DNA of 64,000 nt from Mycolicibacterium alvei (GCF_010727325.1 NZ_AP022565.1:682001-746000); one strand, 5' to 3'; positions 44,931 through 53,897 are shown, counted from the stretch's first letter. A program made the numbers and translations. Notes: a model not told the origin generated them from the letters alone.

Positions 44931-45214
44931 GAAGTTTCCGACGAGATCTCCTTGAGCATGTCGATGTCGAGGGCCTGATTGGCGACCAGCTTCTTGAGCC
45001 GGGCGTTCTCGGCCTCGAGTTCCTTGAGCCGTTTGGCCTCGTTGGCTTTCATGCCGCCGTACTGGGCGACCCAGCGATGCCAGGTCGACTCGGTGACCTC
45101 CAGGTGCCGGCACACCTCGGCCAGCTCCTGCCCGGTCCCGAGGAGCTTGTTGCCCTCGGCGAGCTTGCGGATGATCTGATCCGGCGTGTGCCGCCGGCGC
45201 TTGTTCGATGCCAT
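44888..45214 (-). CDS. IS3-family orfA (HTH protein), altered C-terminus
   Basis: ATG 45214 gives MASNKRRRHTPDQIIRKLAE, a helix-turn-helix (EVCRHLEVTESTWHRWVAQY) and a leucine-zipper-like section (AKRLKELEAENARLKKLVAN), as in IS3 OrfA. The usual end LKEI...GNF followed by stop is present in the next frame. One base appears lost at about 44941, so the protein instead runs on to ETSDPGSQAQRRHGVA. Confidence 0.8.
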   Translation of the reverse strand: MASNKRRRHTPDQIIRKLAEGNKLLGTGQELAEVCRHLEVTESTWHRWVAQYGGMKANEAKRLKELEAENARLKKLVANQALDIDMLKEISSETSDPGSQAQRRHGVA

Positions 45215-45415
45215 GTCGTCGTCGATTCTTCCTGCCCGAACACCGGGCATCAGAGTCGCACAACAACTGGACCACTACGAAGGGCTCACCTCACAGGCAC
45301 CCGGGCCGAACGTACCGATCTCGCCGGTCGCGCCGGAAGCGCCCGCGCCACCGGCCGCACCTGCACCGGCCGCACCTGCACCGGCGCCGCTGCCCTGAGG
45401 GGCTAGGAGGATCGA

Positions 45416-47665
45416 TCAGGCCGGCCGGCTCACCACCGGAATCCGCTCTACTCGGGCGGGCACGTGCTTGTGCCACGGCGTACCCGCGTACTGGTCGCGC
45501 CACTGAGACGAGGTGAGCTCATTGGGGGCGACTCCGGGCGTAATCGACCGGCCCTGGGCGTCGGTGTAGTCGAGACCGAACCCGTTGGGCAGTGAGATGT
45601 GCCCGGGCAGCATCGCGTCGTTGACCTCCACGGTCACCTCCGCGCTTCCCGTCGCGGTGGTGAGTCGGGCCCGGTCTCCGTGGTCCAGGCCGATCGCTTC
45701 GGCGTCATCGACGCTGATCCGCAGGGCGCCCTCGGTGTCGCGCTTGCGCCACGCGGGGTCGCGGAAGATGTCGTTGGCGGTGTAGGCCCGACGCTCGCCG
45801 GCCGAGAGCACCATCGGAAATTCCTCGGAGGTCAGTGCCGACGGCATGGTCGGCAATGCTCGTACCGCGTCGAGCATCTCGGGCATGTCCAGCGCGATCT
45901 TGTGATCGGCGTGGCTGATCAGGGCGAAATCGTCGGAATAGTCGTGCTCGGTGAACGTCAACCCGGACCGGCCGGCCAGGATGGCCTCGAACAGGGCGTT
46001 GCCGTCGCCGTGGCCGGCACGGCGCACTGCGTCGGGATAGGTCATGGCCGTCTTCTGGGCCAGCCCCCACAGGGCCGCGGCACCGGCCAGGCCATCCGGA
46101 AGCACGGGCCCGAGCGTCTCGTAGAGCACGTACGGCAGGACCCGCCCCAGCCCGGGATTGGCGCCCACTGCGCCGAGAAAGGCTGCCGCGTAGGCGTCCA
46201 GACCTTCGTGGGCCGCACGTCGCAACGGATCCAGTTCGGACTCGTCGACCGCACCGATGGCACGCACCAGGCGGGCCCAGATCTCCGGCTCGGGCAGGGT
46301 GCCGGGCAACGGTTCGAACAACGGGTGGCGCAGGTGGAAGTTGTTACGCGGGAACTCCAGATTGAAGAACGTCGCCTCGGGCTTCTCGAACTGATTGGCC
46401 GCAGGCAGCACATAATCGGCCAGGCGCGCAGTTTCGGTCATCGCGACGTCGATCACCACGAGCAGGTCCAGTGATTCCAGTGCGGCCCGCACGGCAGCCG
46501 AATCGGCGACCGAATGCGCCGGGTTGCTGCTCTCGACGATCATCGCCCGGAAGCGGTCGGGATGGTCGGTGAGGATCTCCTGCGGCACCACGTTGGACGG
46601 CACCAGGCCGGCGATCACCGGGGCACCGGTGACCGGGCTGCGCCCGACCCCGCCCGAACCGAACAACGGAGCGAACGACGAATGCAGGTGCTGCCCACCG
46701 CGTTTGGCGAAGTTACCGGTCAGGATCCACAACATCTTGTTCAGGTAGGAGCACAGCGTGCTGTTGGGGGCCTGCTGGATGCCGAGGTCCTCGAACACCG
46801 CCACACTGTCGGCCGCGGCGATGCGGCGCACTGCGCGGCGCAGCAGGGTTTCGTCGACACCGCACCGCGTGGCGTAGTCGCCGACCGGGACCTGCTGCAG
46901 TGCGTCCCGGACCGGTTGGACGCCGTTGACGTGGTCAGCCAAAAATACTTCGTCGCATAGGTTTTCCTGCACCAGTACCGCGGCCATCGCGGCCAGGCAC
47001 CAGGCGTCGGTGCCGGGTCGGACCCGCAGATGGAAGTCGGCGAGCTTCGCGGTGTCGGTAATCACCGGGTCGATCACGATCATCGCGCGGTCCGGATCCT
47101 TGGCGATCTCGTTGAGGACGACCCGGGCGCGGGGGAAACTCTGTGACATCCACGGGTTCTTGCCCACGAACACCGAGACCTCGGCGTGCTCGAACTCGCC
47201 GCGGGTGTGCCCGCCATAGAGGTGGGCGTCGATCCACGCCTCACCGGTCTTTTCCTGCGCCAGGGCATTTGACCGGTACCGCGACCCGATCGACTTGAGG
47301 AACGCGCCGCTGTACGCGCCACCCAGGTGGTTGCCCTGCCCGCCGCCACCGTAGTAGAAGATCTTGTCCCCGCCGTGGGCGTCTCTGACGGCCAGGAATC
47401 CCGCGGCAATCTCGGAAACCGCGGCATCCCAGTCGATCTCCTCGTAGCTTCCGTCAGGTCGACGGCGAAGTGGCGAGGTCAGTCGGTTGGCGCTGCTCTG
47501 GTAGTGGTCCAACCGCAGCGCCTTGTTGCAGGTGTAGCCCGCCGACGCCGGATGATCTTTGTCGCCCCGGATTTTGGTGATGGACCGGCCTTCGGTCTGT
47601 ACCACGATGCCGCAGTTGCACTCGCACAGAATGCACGCGGTGGGCTGCCATTGATCGACGGTCAT
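45416..47665 (-). CDS. Molybdopterin oxidoreductase with N-terminal [4Fe-4S] cluster (Rv0197-like)
   Basis: A 749-residue cytoplasmic member of the formate dehydrogenase/nitrate reductase family. The cluster ligands are CILCECNCG plus YTCNKALR about 27 residues later. The molybdopterin-binding domains follow (GGGGQGNHLGGAYSGAFLKS; VIDPVITDTAKLADFHLRVR) and a C-terminal beta domain (GHISLPNGFGLDY). The substrate is unknown. The ATG overlaps the TetR gene stop (ATGA). In M. tuberculosis the same TetR-oxidoreductase pair is Rv0196-Rv0197, so regulator and enzyme form a unit. Confidence 0.87.
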   Translation of the reverse strand: MTVDQWQPTACILCECNCGIVVQTEGRSITKIRGDKDHPASAGYTCNKALRLDHYQSSANRLTSPLRRRPDGSYEEIDWDAAVSEIAAGFLAVRDAHGGDKIFYYGGGGQGNHLGGAYSGAFLKSIGSRYRSNALAQEKTGEAWIDAHLYGGHTRGEFEHAEVSVFVGKNPWMSQSFPRARVVLNEIAKDPDRAMIVIDPVITDTAKLADFHLRVRPGTDAWCLAAMAAVLVQENLCDEVFLADHVNGVQPVRDALQQVPVGDYATRCGVDETLLRRAVRRIAAADSVAVFEDLGIQQAPNSTLCSYLNKMLWILTGNFAKRGGQHLHSSFAPLFGSGGVGRSPVTGAPVIAGLVPSNVVPQEILTDHPDRFRAMIVESSNPAHSVADSAAVRAALESLDLLVVIDVAMTETARLADYVLPAANQFEKPEATFFNLEFPRNNFHLRHPLFEPLPGTLPEPEIWARLVRAIGAVDESELDPLRRAAHEGLDAYAAAFLGAVGANPGLGRVLPYVLYETLGPVLPDGLAGAAALWGLAQKTAMTYPDAVRRAGHGDGNALFEAILAGRSGLTFTEHDYSDDFALISHADHKIALDMPEMLDAVRALPTMPSALTSEEFPMVLSAGERRAYTANDIFRDPAWRKRDTEGALRISVDDAEAIGLDHGDRARLTTATGSAEVTVEVNDAMLPGHISLPNGFGLDYTDAQGRSITPGVAPNELTSSQWRDQYAGTPWHKHVPARVERIPVVSRPA

Positions 47666-48240
47666 GACGATGTTCCTTCCGGCAAAAGTGCGCGTAGCTG
47701 ACGGTGGATCAGTTCGAGCGGTGTGACGTCGCGGGTTGCCCGCGCCATCACCACCGCACCTTCGATCGCGGTCAGGATCAGCGTTGCGAGTTCCTCGGCG
47801 CGCTCGGCGGACACTCCGTCGCTCTGCAGGCGGCGGGTGATCTGGCCGGCCCAGCGGGTGAAGGCCGACCCGGCGCGGTCGAGGGGAGTGTCCGCCTGCG
47901 TCCCCGTGGCCGCGGGTTCGCCGGCCTCGACGGTCACCGCGACGATCGGGCAACCGGCCCGGAAGTCGGTGGCGGACAATTGCTTACGAAAGTCGGCGAT
48001 CATGGCGTCGAGCAATGCCCGGGCGCTGTCGGCCTTGTCGATCCGCGCTGCGACTTGATCGCTCGCGTAGTCAATTGCCTCGCAGAGAAGTTGGCTGCGA
48101 CCGCCGGGGAAGTAGTGGTACGCCGAGCCGCGTGGGGCCCCGCTGTGCGCCAGTACATCGGCAATCGCCGTCGGGTGCGCGCCACGCTCCCGGATCAACA
48201 GCGCGGCCGAAGCCACCATGCGTTCACGAGGACTGGGCAC
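47662..48240 (-). CDS. TetR-family repressor (Rv0196-like)
   Basis: A 192-residue regulator with the TetR helix-turn-helix (TAIADVLAHSGAPRGSAYHYF, residues 24-44) and an LmrA/YxaF-type C-terminal ligand domain holding a conserved Cys (FRAGCPIVAVTVEAG). It is cotranscribed with the molybdopterin oxidoreductase. A 24-bp near-palindrome 18 bases upstream of its start is the likely operator, giving autorepression relieved by an unknown small molecule. Confidence 0.9.
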   Translation of the reverse strand: MPSPRERMVASAALLIRERGAHPTAIADVLAHSGAPRGSAYHYFPGGRSQLLCEAIDYASDQVAARIDKADSARALLDAMIADFRKQLSATDFRAGCPIVAVTVEAGEPAATGTQADTPLDRAGSAFTRWAGQITRRLQSDGVSAERAEELATLILTAIEGAVVMARATRDVTPLELIHRQLRALLPEGTSS

Positions 48241-48257
48241 GGTCGAACCCTTCGTCG

Positions 48258-48281
48258 ATTATATATGCAACCATACATAAT
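48258..48281. promoter_or_regulatory. TetR operator candidate
   Basis: ATTATATATG-CAAC-CATACATAAT has 10-bp arms with one mismatch in an otherwise GC-rich region. It lies 18 bases upstream of the TetR start, where a -10 element would be. Confidence 0.7.
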
Positions 48282-48310
48282 CAATCGGCACGGGTTTATC
48301 CCTGGCCGAC

Positions 48311-48757
48311 CTAGACGCTCACCAACCAGAGCACGAGGAACGCAGACATACTCGTCAGGCACAGCAGATGGTCGCGACAGATGGAACGTGCCAGGTGTGA
48401 CTGTTCGGCCGGACTGCCGGTCCGCAGACCCAGGGCGACTGCGCTGGGCACGGTGTGCAGCAGTGCCAGCAGCACCGGGCCACCGGCAAGCACCGCGTAC
48501 AGACCGGACAGCCAGCCCGGGCCGGTGCCGTCGACAGCGTGAAAAGCCAACGCCGTCAAGAGAACCACCATGACGGCGGCGATCAGCAGGCTCATCGGGC
48601 GCGACGTGGTGGTGGCTCGGTGGTAGTAACCGGCGATGGACGCCAGCACGGGTTCCGGCAACTCGGCCGACCTGCGATGGGATAGGACCTGAACATCGAA
48701 GATGAGGTCCATCCACAGGACGGCGATGAGGAACCCGCTGCCGGCGGCCTCGATCAC
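48311..48757 (-). CDS. Four-helix membrane protein coupled to nitronate monooxygenase gene
   Basis: A 148-residue protein with four hydrophobic segments (MIEAAGSGFLIAVLWMDLIF; LLIAAVMVVLLTALAFHAV; LYAVLAGGPVLLALLHTVP; LCLTSMSAFLVLWLVSV). No motif of known function. ATG 48757 overlaps the stop of the nitronate monooxygenase gene (ATGA), so both are translated from one message under the same KstR-like control. Confidence 0.8.
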   Translation of the reverse strand: MIEAAGSGFLIAVLWMDLIFDVQVLSHRRSAELPEPVLASIAGYYHRATTTSRPMSLLIAAVMVVLLTALAFHAVDGTGPGWLSGLYAVLAGGPVLLALLHTVPSAVALGLRTGSPAEQSHLARSICRDHLLCLTSMSAFLVLWLVSV

Positions 48758-49884
48758 ACGCCGGCGGCCTCGTTCAGGGCGTTCAGGTGGCCGGTCGCCT
48801 CCAGGTACTCCTGCACCCAGCGTTCGATCACCGCCGAGGTCTTCTCGACCTTCGTGAACTGGCCGACGACCTGGCCCACCGGGTTGAATGCGACGTCGAC
48901 ACTCTCATTGGGGTACTTGTGCGTCGCCGCGACGGCCATACCGGACACCATGTACTGCAGCGGCATACCGAGCGGCTTCGGGTTGTCCGGGTTCTCCCAG
49001 GCGTCGGTCCAGTCGTTGCGGAGCATGCGGGCCGGTTTACCGGTGAACGAGCGGCTGCGCACGGTGTCCTTGCTGGTGGCCTTGGCGTACGCGGCGTGCT
49101 GCTGCTCGGTGTGCTCGCTCTCCTCGACCATCACCCACTGCGATCCGGTCCAGGCGCCCTGCGCGCCGAGTGCCAGGGCAGCGGCGATCTGCTGACCGCT
49201 GCCGATGCCGCCGGCGGCCAGGACCGGAACCGGGGCCACCTCCTTGACCACCTGGGGCCACAGCACGATCGAGCCGATCTCGCCGCTGTGGCCGCCGGCC
49301 TCGCCGCCCTGGGCGATGATGATGTCGACGCCCGCGTCGGCGTGCTTGCGGGCCTGCGACGGCGAACCGCACAGCGCCGCGACCTTTCGGCCTTCGGCGT
49401 GGATGCGGTCGATCATGTCTTTCGGCGGGGTGCCCAGCGCGTTGGCGATCAGCGTCATCTTGGGGTGCTTCAGCGCGATCTCGACCTGAGGTGTCGCGGT
49501 GGCCTCGGTCCAGCCGAGAAGTTGCAGGGCGTCGTCGTCGCTGTGGTCGACCGGCACCCCATGGTCGGCGAGGATCTTCTTGGCGAAATCCAGATGCTCC
49601 TGGGGCACCAGGGACTGCAGCATGCCCTTGAGGTCGTCGGCGGACATATCGGCGTCCATGCCCTCGTACTTGTTCGGGATGACGATGTCGACGCCGTACG
49701 GATGGTCACCGATGTGGTCGTCGATCCAGTTCAATTCGATCTCGAGCTGCTCGGGGGTGAATCCCACGGCGCCCAGCACGCCGAAACCACCGGCCTTGCT
49801 TACGGCGACCACAACGTCGCGACAGTGAGTAAATGCGAAGATCGGGACGTCGATCCCGAGCTCGTCGCAGAGTGCGGTGTGCAT
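48754..49884 (-). CDS. Nitronate monooxygenase-family flavoprotein (Rv1894c-like)
   Basis: A 376-residue FMN-dependent TIM-barrel enzyme of the NMO/2-nitropropane dioxygenase family (GGFGVLGAVGFTPEQLEIEL; DIIIAQGGEAGGHSGEIGSI; VLAAGGIGSGQQIAAALALG). Length and sequence correspond to M. tuberculosis Rv1894c. ATG 49884 follows AAGGAG. A perfect KstR box lies 65 bases upstream. In sterol regulons, such enzymes sit among ring-degradation genes, but the true substrate is unknown. Confidence 0.88.
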   Translation of the reverse strand: MHTALCDELGIDVPIFAFTHCRDVVVAVSKAGGFGVLGAVGFTPEQLEIELNWIDDHIGDHPYGVDIVIPNKYEGMDADMSADDLKGMLQSLVPQEHLDFAKKILADHGVPVDHSDDDALQLLGWTEATATPQVEIALKHPKMTLIANALGTPPKDMIDRIHAEGRKVAALCGSPSQARKHADAGVDIIIAQGGEAGGHSGEIGSIVLWPQVVKEVAPVPVLAAGGIGSGQQIAAALALGAQGAWTGSQWVMVEESEHTEQQHAAYAKATSKDTVRSRSFTGKPARMLRNDWTDAWENPDNPKPLGMPLQYMVSGMAVAATHKYPNESVDVAFNPVGQVVGQFTKVEKTSAVIERWVQEYLEATGHLNALNEAAGV

Positions 49885-49948
49885 TAGGGGCTCCTTATAG
49901 TGGCGGTGCGGTGTGAGAGTCCTCGACCGGACCGGCCCGCATGGAAGT

Positions 49949-49962
49949 GAAACGTGTTCTAG
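49949..49962. promoter_or_regulatory. KstR operator (perfect motif)
   Basis: TGAAACGTGTTCTA matches every fixed base of TnnAACnnGTTnnA. It lies in the 162-base region between the divergent nitronate monooxygenase and HAD phosphatase genes, 65 bases from the former start. Confidence 0.75.
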
Positions 49963-50046
49963 TTTAGTACCACCTCGGGATAGTTTGGGTGCATCATTCC
50001 TAGTCTCGACTGGCCGATCGTCGTGGCGGCTTGGTGTACTAGGCCC

Positions 50047-50769
50047 ATGGTCCGGATGCTGTCGACACCCGAGTCACTCGAGGAAATCGGGGACGGTCCG
50101 GGTGGCGCGCAGGTGGGGGCCTTCTTCGACCTGGACGGCACACTGGTGGAAGGGTTCACCGCCACGGCGCACGCCGGCCATCGCATCCGCCGGCGACAGG
50201 CCGCCGCCGGCGAGATCCTGGGAATCGTCGAAGCCGCGGTGCGGTACCGGATCGGCCGGATTCCGTTCGATCGACTGTTGGTCCGAGCGGCCGGGTACCT
50301 GCGGGGCGAATCGCTGCTCGAGCTCGATGAGCTGGGCGAGTACCTGTTCGAGAGCCGCATCATCCAGCGGGTCTACCCGCACATGCGCGACGTGGTGCAT
50401 CGTCACCAGGACCGCGGCCACACCGTCGTGATGAGTTCCTCGGCCCTGACGATCCACGCCGAGCCCGTTGCCCGGCACCTCGGGATCAGCCACGTGCTGT
50501 GCAATCACTTCCTGACCGATGGCCAGGGGCGGCTGACCGGGGGAATCGTCGAACCCGTCATCTGGGGTGCGAGCAAAGCCGCTGCGGTGCAGCATTTCTG
50601 CCACGACACACAGATCGACCTCGCCCACAGTTACTTCTACGCCGACGGTTACGAGGACGATGCGTTGATGCGGTTGGTGGGCCGGCCCCGGCCGGTGAAC
50701 CCGCGGCCGCGTCTGGCCGCCATGGCCTCCGACGAGGATTGGCCGGTTCTCACCGTGCCGCGACCCTAG
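50047..50769 (+). CDS. HAD-IB family phosphatase
   Basis: A 240-residue hydrolase of the haloacid dehalogenase superfamily. Motif I is FFDLDGTLVEG (nucleophile Asp), motif II SSSALTIHAEP, and motif III/IV YFYADGYEDDALM with acidic metal ligands. It belongs to the SerB-like subfamily IB that acts on phospho-amino acids or phospholipid phosphates. ATG 50047 is used; TACTAG just upstream suggests leaderless transcription. It shares its promoter region with the KstR-box gene. Confidence 0.85.
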   Translation: MVRMLSTPESLEEIGDGPGGAQVGAFFDLDGTLVEGFTATAHAGHRIRRRQAAAGEILGIVEAAVRYRIGRIPFDRLLVRAAGYLRGESLLELDELGEYLFESRIIQRVYPHMRDVVHRHQDRGHTVVMSSSALTIHAEPVARHLGISHVLCNHFLTDGQGRLTGGIVEPVIWGASKAAAVQHFCHDTQIDLAHSYFYADGYEDDALMRLVGRPRPVNPRPRLAAMASDEDWPVLTVPRP

Positions 50770-50852
50770 GCGCGCCGGCCGCACGCACCACGGCAGAATG
50801 ACCCGGTACGGCATCGACTCACCGACCCGGTGTCGTACCGGTCCTTGAGGAG

Positions 50853-53663
50853 TTGCCCATTTCCCCCCGGAATCGTCGCGCCGGCAGCAGGCTCATGGGT
50901 TTCGCCGGCCTTGTTGTGGTCGCACTACTCGTGTTGTCGCTGTGCGTGGCCGATTTCCCGCCGTTCGCCAAGCCGGAGCCGCCGTCGGGGCGGGTAGAGC
51001 TGGCCCAGGGCTGGCAGCTGGCCTCGGCGCGCACCGTGACCGCCGACGGTGCGTCGCTGTCCATGCCGGGCGAGGTGAACGCGGACTGGCACCCCGTCAA
51101 ACGGATGCCGTCCACGGTCTTGGCGGCACTGCAGGACGACGGCACCTACCCCGACCTGTACGTCGGGGACAACCTGACCGAGGTGCCCGACGACCTGTAC
51201 CGCCAGGACTGGTGGTACCGCACGACGTTCGTCGCGCCGCAGGGAAGCTCGAGCTACCGGCTGGAGTTCCCCGGCGTCAACTACCGCGCCGAGGTCTGGC
51301 TCAACGGCAAGCTGATCGCGGGCAATACACTGCTGGTGGGCATGCATACGGTCCACGAGATCGACGCGACTCCGTGGATCAACCCCGGCGGGGCCAACAC
51401 GTTGGCCGTCAAGGTGACACCCGAGCAGGCGCTGCAGGACATCGACGGGGTAGAGCTGGCCGACAGCTGGTGGGACTGGCTCAACTGGAACCGCATCGGC
51501 TACCAGGGGCCGGACAAAAACCCACTGCGCGGCAATTCCTATGTGGCCGACCGCAATGCGGGCATCTTCAAACCCGTCTATCTGAGCTATTCGGGCCAGG
51601 TCGTGCTCAGTGACCCGCTGGTCACCACCGAGCTTCCGTTGCCCGCCAACGACAGCGCCCGGCTCACCGTCTACTCCGACATCCGCAACACCGCTGACGT
51701 GGCGATGCGCGGAGTGGTACGGGCCCGGATCAGCCGGCCCGGAAGGCCGACCATCTCGGTGGATCAACCGGTCAGCCTGGCGCCGGGGGAGAAGCGTGAA
51801 ATCCGTTTCGACCCAGATGCTTTCACCGCGTTGCAGGTGCGCAACCCCGACCTGTGGTGGCCCTACACCATGGGTCGGCCCGATCTCTACGACCTGCGGT
51901 TGGATTTTGTGCGCTACGGGCGGCCCACCGACAGCCTGGATTCCCGGTTCGGTATCCGCTCGGTGCAACAGCACCGGGACAACGACGAACAGTTTCCCGA
52001 CCTGGGTCGTGGCGGCAACTTCTACCTGACCGTGAACGGGCGGGATTTTCTGGCCCGGGGTGCGGCGTACACGCCCGATCTGCTGTTCCAGTACGACCCA
52101 CAGCGTGAGGACGCCATCCTGGGATACGTCCGGGACCTGGGGCTGAACATGTTGCGCCTGGAGGGAAAGTTCCCGGGCGACAACATCATCGAGCGGGCCG
52201 ACGAATTGGGCATACCGCTGATGTACGGGTGGATGTGCTGCAACCAGTGGGAGAAGTGGTGGCAGTGGGACGACGAGGATCGGCGGGTGGCCGACGAGAG
52301 CATGCGCTCGCAGATCCTCTCGCTGCGCGGGCACGCGGCGGCGTTCTTGTGGGCCAACGGCAGCGACGGCAAGCCTCCGGCGCCGGTGCTCGACGGCTAC
52401 CGCCGCATCCTGGGGGAGCTGCACTGGCCCAACACCGTCGTCGACACGGTGTCGTCCATGGCCCGCGGCGCCGACGGTGAGCCCGATTGGGATGGCATCC
52501 ACATGGCCGGCCCGTACACCTGGCGCCCGCCGAGCTACTGGTTCGACGGGCGTTATCAGGCCACCCGCGGCTCCAACGCCGAACAGGGCGACAACGAACA
52601 CATCCCACCGTTCGCCAGCCTGCAGAAGTTCATCCCGCCGGACAGACTGTGGCCGATCAACGAGGCCTGGTATTTCCACGCCGGGGCGAATCCCAGCAAC
52701 GCCGCCCTGGAGAGCATCCGTACCGCGGTCATGCAACGCTACGGATCATCCCGCGGCGCTGAGGAATTCGCCCGCAAGGCCCAGTTGGCCCACTACGAGT
52801 CGACGCGCGCCCAGTTCGAGGCGTTCGCCGCCGGCGGGTGGGACAACCACAAGATGACCATCTACTGGATGCTCAACAATCACTGGCCGTCGTTCTTCGG
52901 ACACCTCTTCGACTACTACCTGCGGCCCGGCGGCGCCTACTTCGGGGCCAAGAAGGGGCTGCGCCCGCTGTCGGTGGTGTTCGACTCCTACGCCACCGGC
53001 AACCACGACACCGCCGAGGTCAAGGTGGTCAACCAGTCACCGCAGGAGCGCACGGGCCTTCGGGTGCGGGTGCGGACCTACGATCTGACCGGCCGGATGC
53101 GCGATGACCGAGGTTCCGAGGTGCCGGCCGTGCCGTCGAACGGGGTGGTGCCTGGATTGACGCTGCCCCGGCTGGCGCTGGATTCGCCGGTGGTGTTCGT
53201 CCGCTGCGAACTGCTCGACGAGTCCGGCGCTGTCGTCGCCGACAACACGTACTGGCAGTCGCAGAAACTCGACGATGTCGGCCCTCCGGTCAACGACCAG
53301 GCATTCGACCTGGTGCAGAGCAGCTGGGCCGATATGACCCCGCTCAACACCATGGCACCGGCACCGTTGGAGGTGACCGCACACCGGACGGACTCGGCCG
53401 AGGGCGCGAGCGTGCTGATCCGATTGCACAATCCGGGACACCAGATCGCCTTCTTCGAGCGGGCCGAGATCACCACGACCCGCGATGGTGAGGAGATCCT
53501 GCCGATCGAGTACTCCGACAATTACGTCACGGTGTACCCGGGCGAGACGGCCGAGATCACCGGCACGGTGACCGGGTCGGAGCACGGACCCAACTGGGTC
53601 CGGGTCGGCGGTTACAACAGCGCACCGACGGTGGTACCGATCGACCAGCGGGCACGACGATAG
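50853..53663 (+). CDS. GH2 glycosidase of exo-beta-glucosaminidase (S-D motif) subfamily, exported
   Basis: A 936-residue protein. A basic start and one hydrophobic segment (LMGFAGLVVVALLVLSLCVA) act as signal or anchor. Domains follow the GH2 order: jelly roll with YRLEFPGVNYRAEVWLNGK, Ig-like domain, TIM barrel with LARGAAYTPDLLFQYDP, then C-terminal beta domains. The acid/base site reads WANGSDGKPP, the Ser-Asp variant that sets exo-glucosaminidases apart from the Asn-Glu of other GH2 enzymes; WPINEAWYFHAG probably holds the nucleophile Glu. TTG 50853 directly follows GAGGAG; ATG 50895 is a second choice but would lose the basic residues. Confidence 0.85.
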   Translation: MPISPRNRRAGSRLMGFAGLVVVALLVLSLCVADFPPFAKPEPPSGRVELAQGWQLASARTVTADGASLSMPGEVNADWHPVKRMPSTVLAALQDDGTYPDLYVGDNLTEVPDDLYRQDWWYRTTFVAPQGSSSYRLEFPGVNYRAEVWLNGKLIAGNTLLVGMHTVHEIDATPWINPGGANTLAVKVTPEQALQDIDGVELADSWWDWLNWNRIGYQGPDKNPLRGNSYVADRNAGIFKPVYLSYSGQVVLSDPLVTTELPLPANDSARLTVYSDIRNTADVAMRGVVRARISRPGRPTISVDQPVSLAPGEKREIRFDPDAFTALQVRNPDLWWPYTMGRPDLYDLRLDFVRYGRPTDSLDSRFGIRSVQQHRDNDEQFPDLGRGGNFYLTVNGRDFLARGAAYTPDLLFQYDPQREDAILGYVRDLGLNMLRLEGKFPGDNIIERADELGIPLMYGWMCCNQWEKWWQWDDEDRRVADESMRSQILSLRGHAAAFLWANGSDGKPPAPVLDGYRRILGELHWPNTVVDTVSSMARGADGEPDWDGIHMAGPYTWRPPSYWFDGRYQATRGSNAEQGDNEHIPPFASLQKFIPPDRLWPINEAWYFHAGANPSNAALESIRTAVMQRYGSSRGAEEFARKAQLAHYESTRAQFEAFAAGGWDNHKMTIYWMLNNHWPSFFGHLFDYYLRPGGAYFGAKKGLRPLSVVFDSYATGNHDTAEVKVVNQSPQERTGLRVRVRTYDLTGRMRDDRGSEVPAVPSNGVVPGLTLPRLALDSPVVFVRCELLDESGAVVADNTYWQSQKLDDVGPPVNDQAFDLVQSSWADMTPLNTMAPAPLEVTAHRTDSAEGASVLIRLHNPGHQIAFFERAEITTTRDGEEILPIEYSDNYVTVYPGETAEITGTVTGSEHGPNWVRVGGYNSAPTVVPIDQRARR

Positions 53664-53672
53664 GATCGGCAG

Positions 53673-53897
53673 ATGACCACAACCGATGAGCGCCATGAGG
53701 TCGGCCGGCTGGCCGAGAGCGTCGGATGGATGCACCGTGACCTCGAGCGGGTGGACGTCTACCAGCGTGGGGGGAACCGGATCAGGGTCGTGTGGCAGGG
53801 CCCGAGCGTGATCAGCGGTGCAACGCTGTACCAGGACGACATCATGACCACCTATACCCGTGAACTGGCGACACTGAACAACTGGCTCAAGCGCTGA
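53673..53897 (+). CDS. Small conserved mycobacterial protein
   Basis: A 74-residue soluble protein ([20 protein letters not shown]) with a compact beta-rich centre ([20 protein letters not shown]) and a helical end. No domain recognised. It lies 9 bases after the GH2 gene and 28 before cinA, so it is probably in the same transcript. Function unknown. Confidence 0.7.
   Translation: MTTTDERHEVGRLAESVGWMHRDLERVDVYQRGGNRIRVVWQGPSVISGATLYQDDIMTTYTRELATLNNWLKR

Larger units (their letters stand above)
44052..45293. mobile_element. IS3-family insertion sequence, 1242 bp
   Basis: The ends start TGAGG and form an imperfect inverted repeat of about 35 bp including GTGGTCCAGT on both sides. A 4-bp duplication, CAGG, flanks it at 44048-44051 and 45294-45297; four bases fits the IS407 type of subgroup. 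Two minus-strand genes (orfA, orfB) lie inside, both damaged by frame breaks. Confidence 0.88.
43643..45398 (+). pseudogene. Secreted Pro/Ala-rich protein gene, interrupted by IS3-family element
   Basis: The 5' part (43643-44051) encodes a signal peptide (CASMLVCGVAGPVVALSVAA, cleavage near ALAEPA) and a Pro-rich then folded section ending RGMNTPVPNQ. The 3' part (45294-45398) continues with APGPNVPISPVAPEAP and an Ala/Pro tail. Removing 44052-45297 joins them in frame as NTPVPNQAPGPNVP, for an original protein of about 170 residues. With the element present, the left part reads on for 22 residues into the IS and stops. Function unknown. Confidence 0.87.

Noticed and set aside
50925..52736. 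603-codon minus-strand frame opposite the GH2 gene
   Set aside because: Shadow of a confirmed glycosidase; no motif or plausible start.
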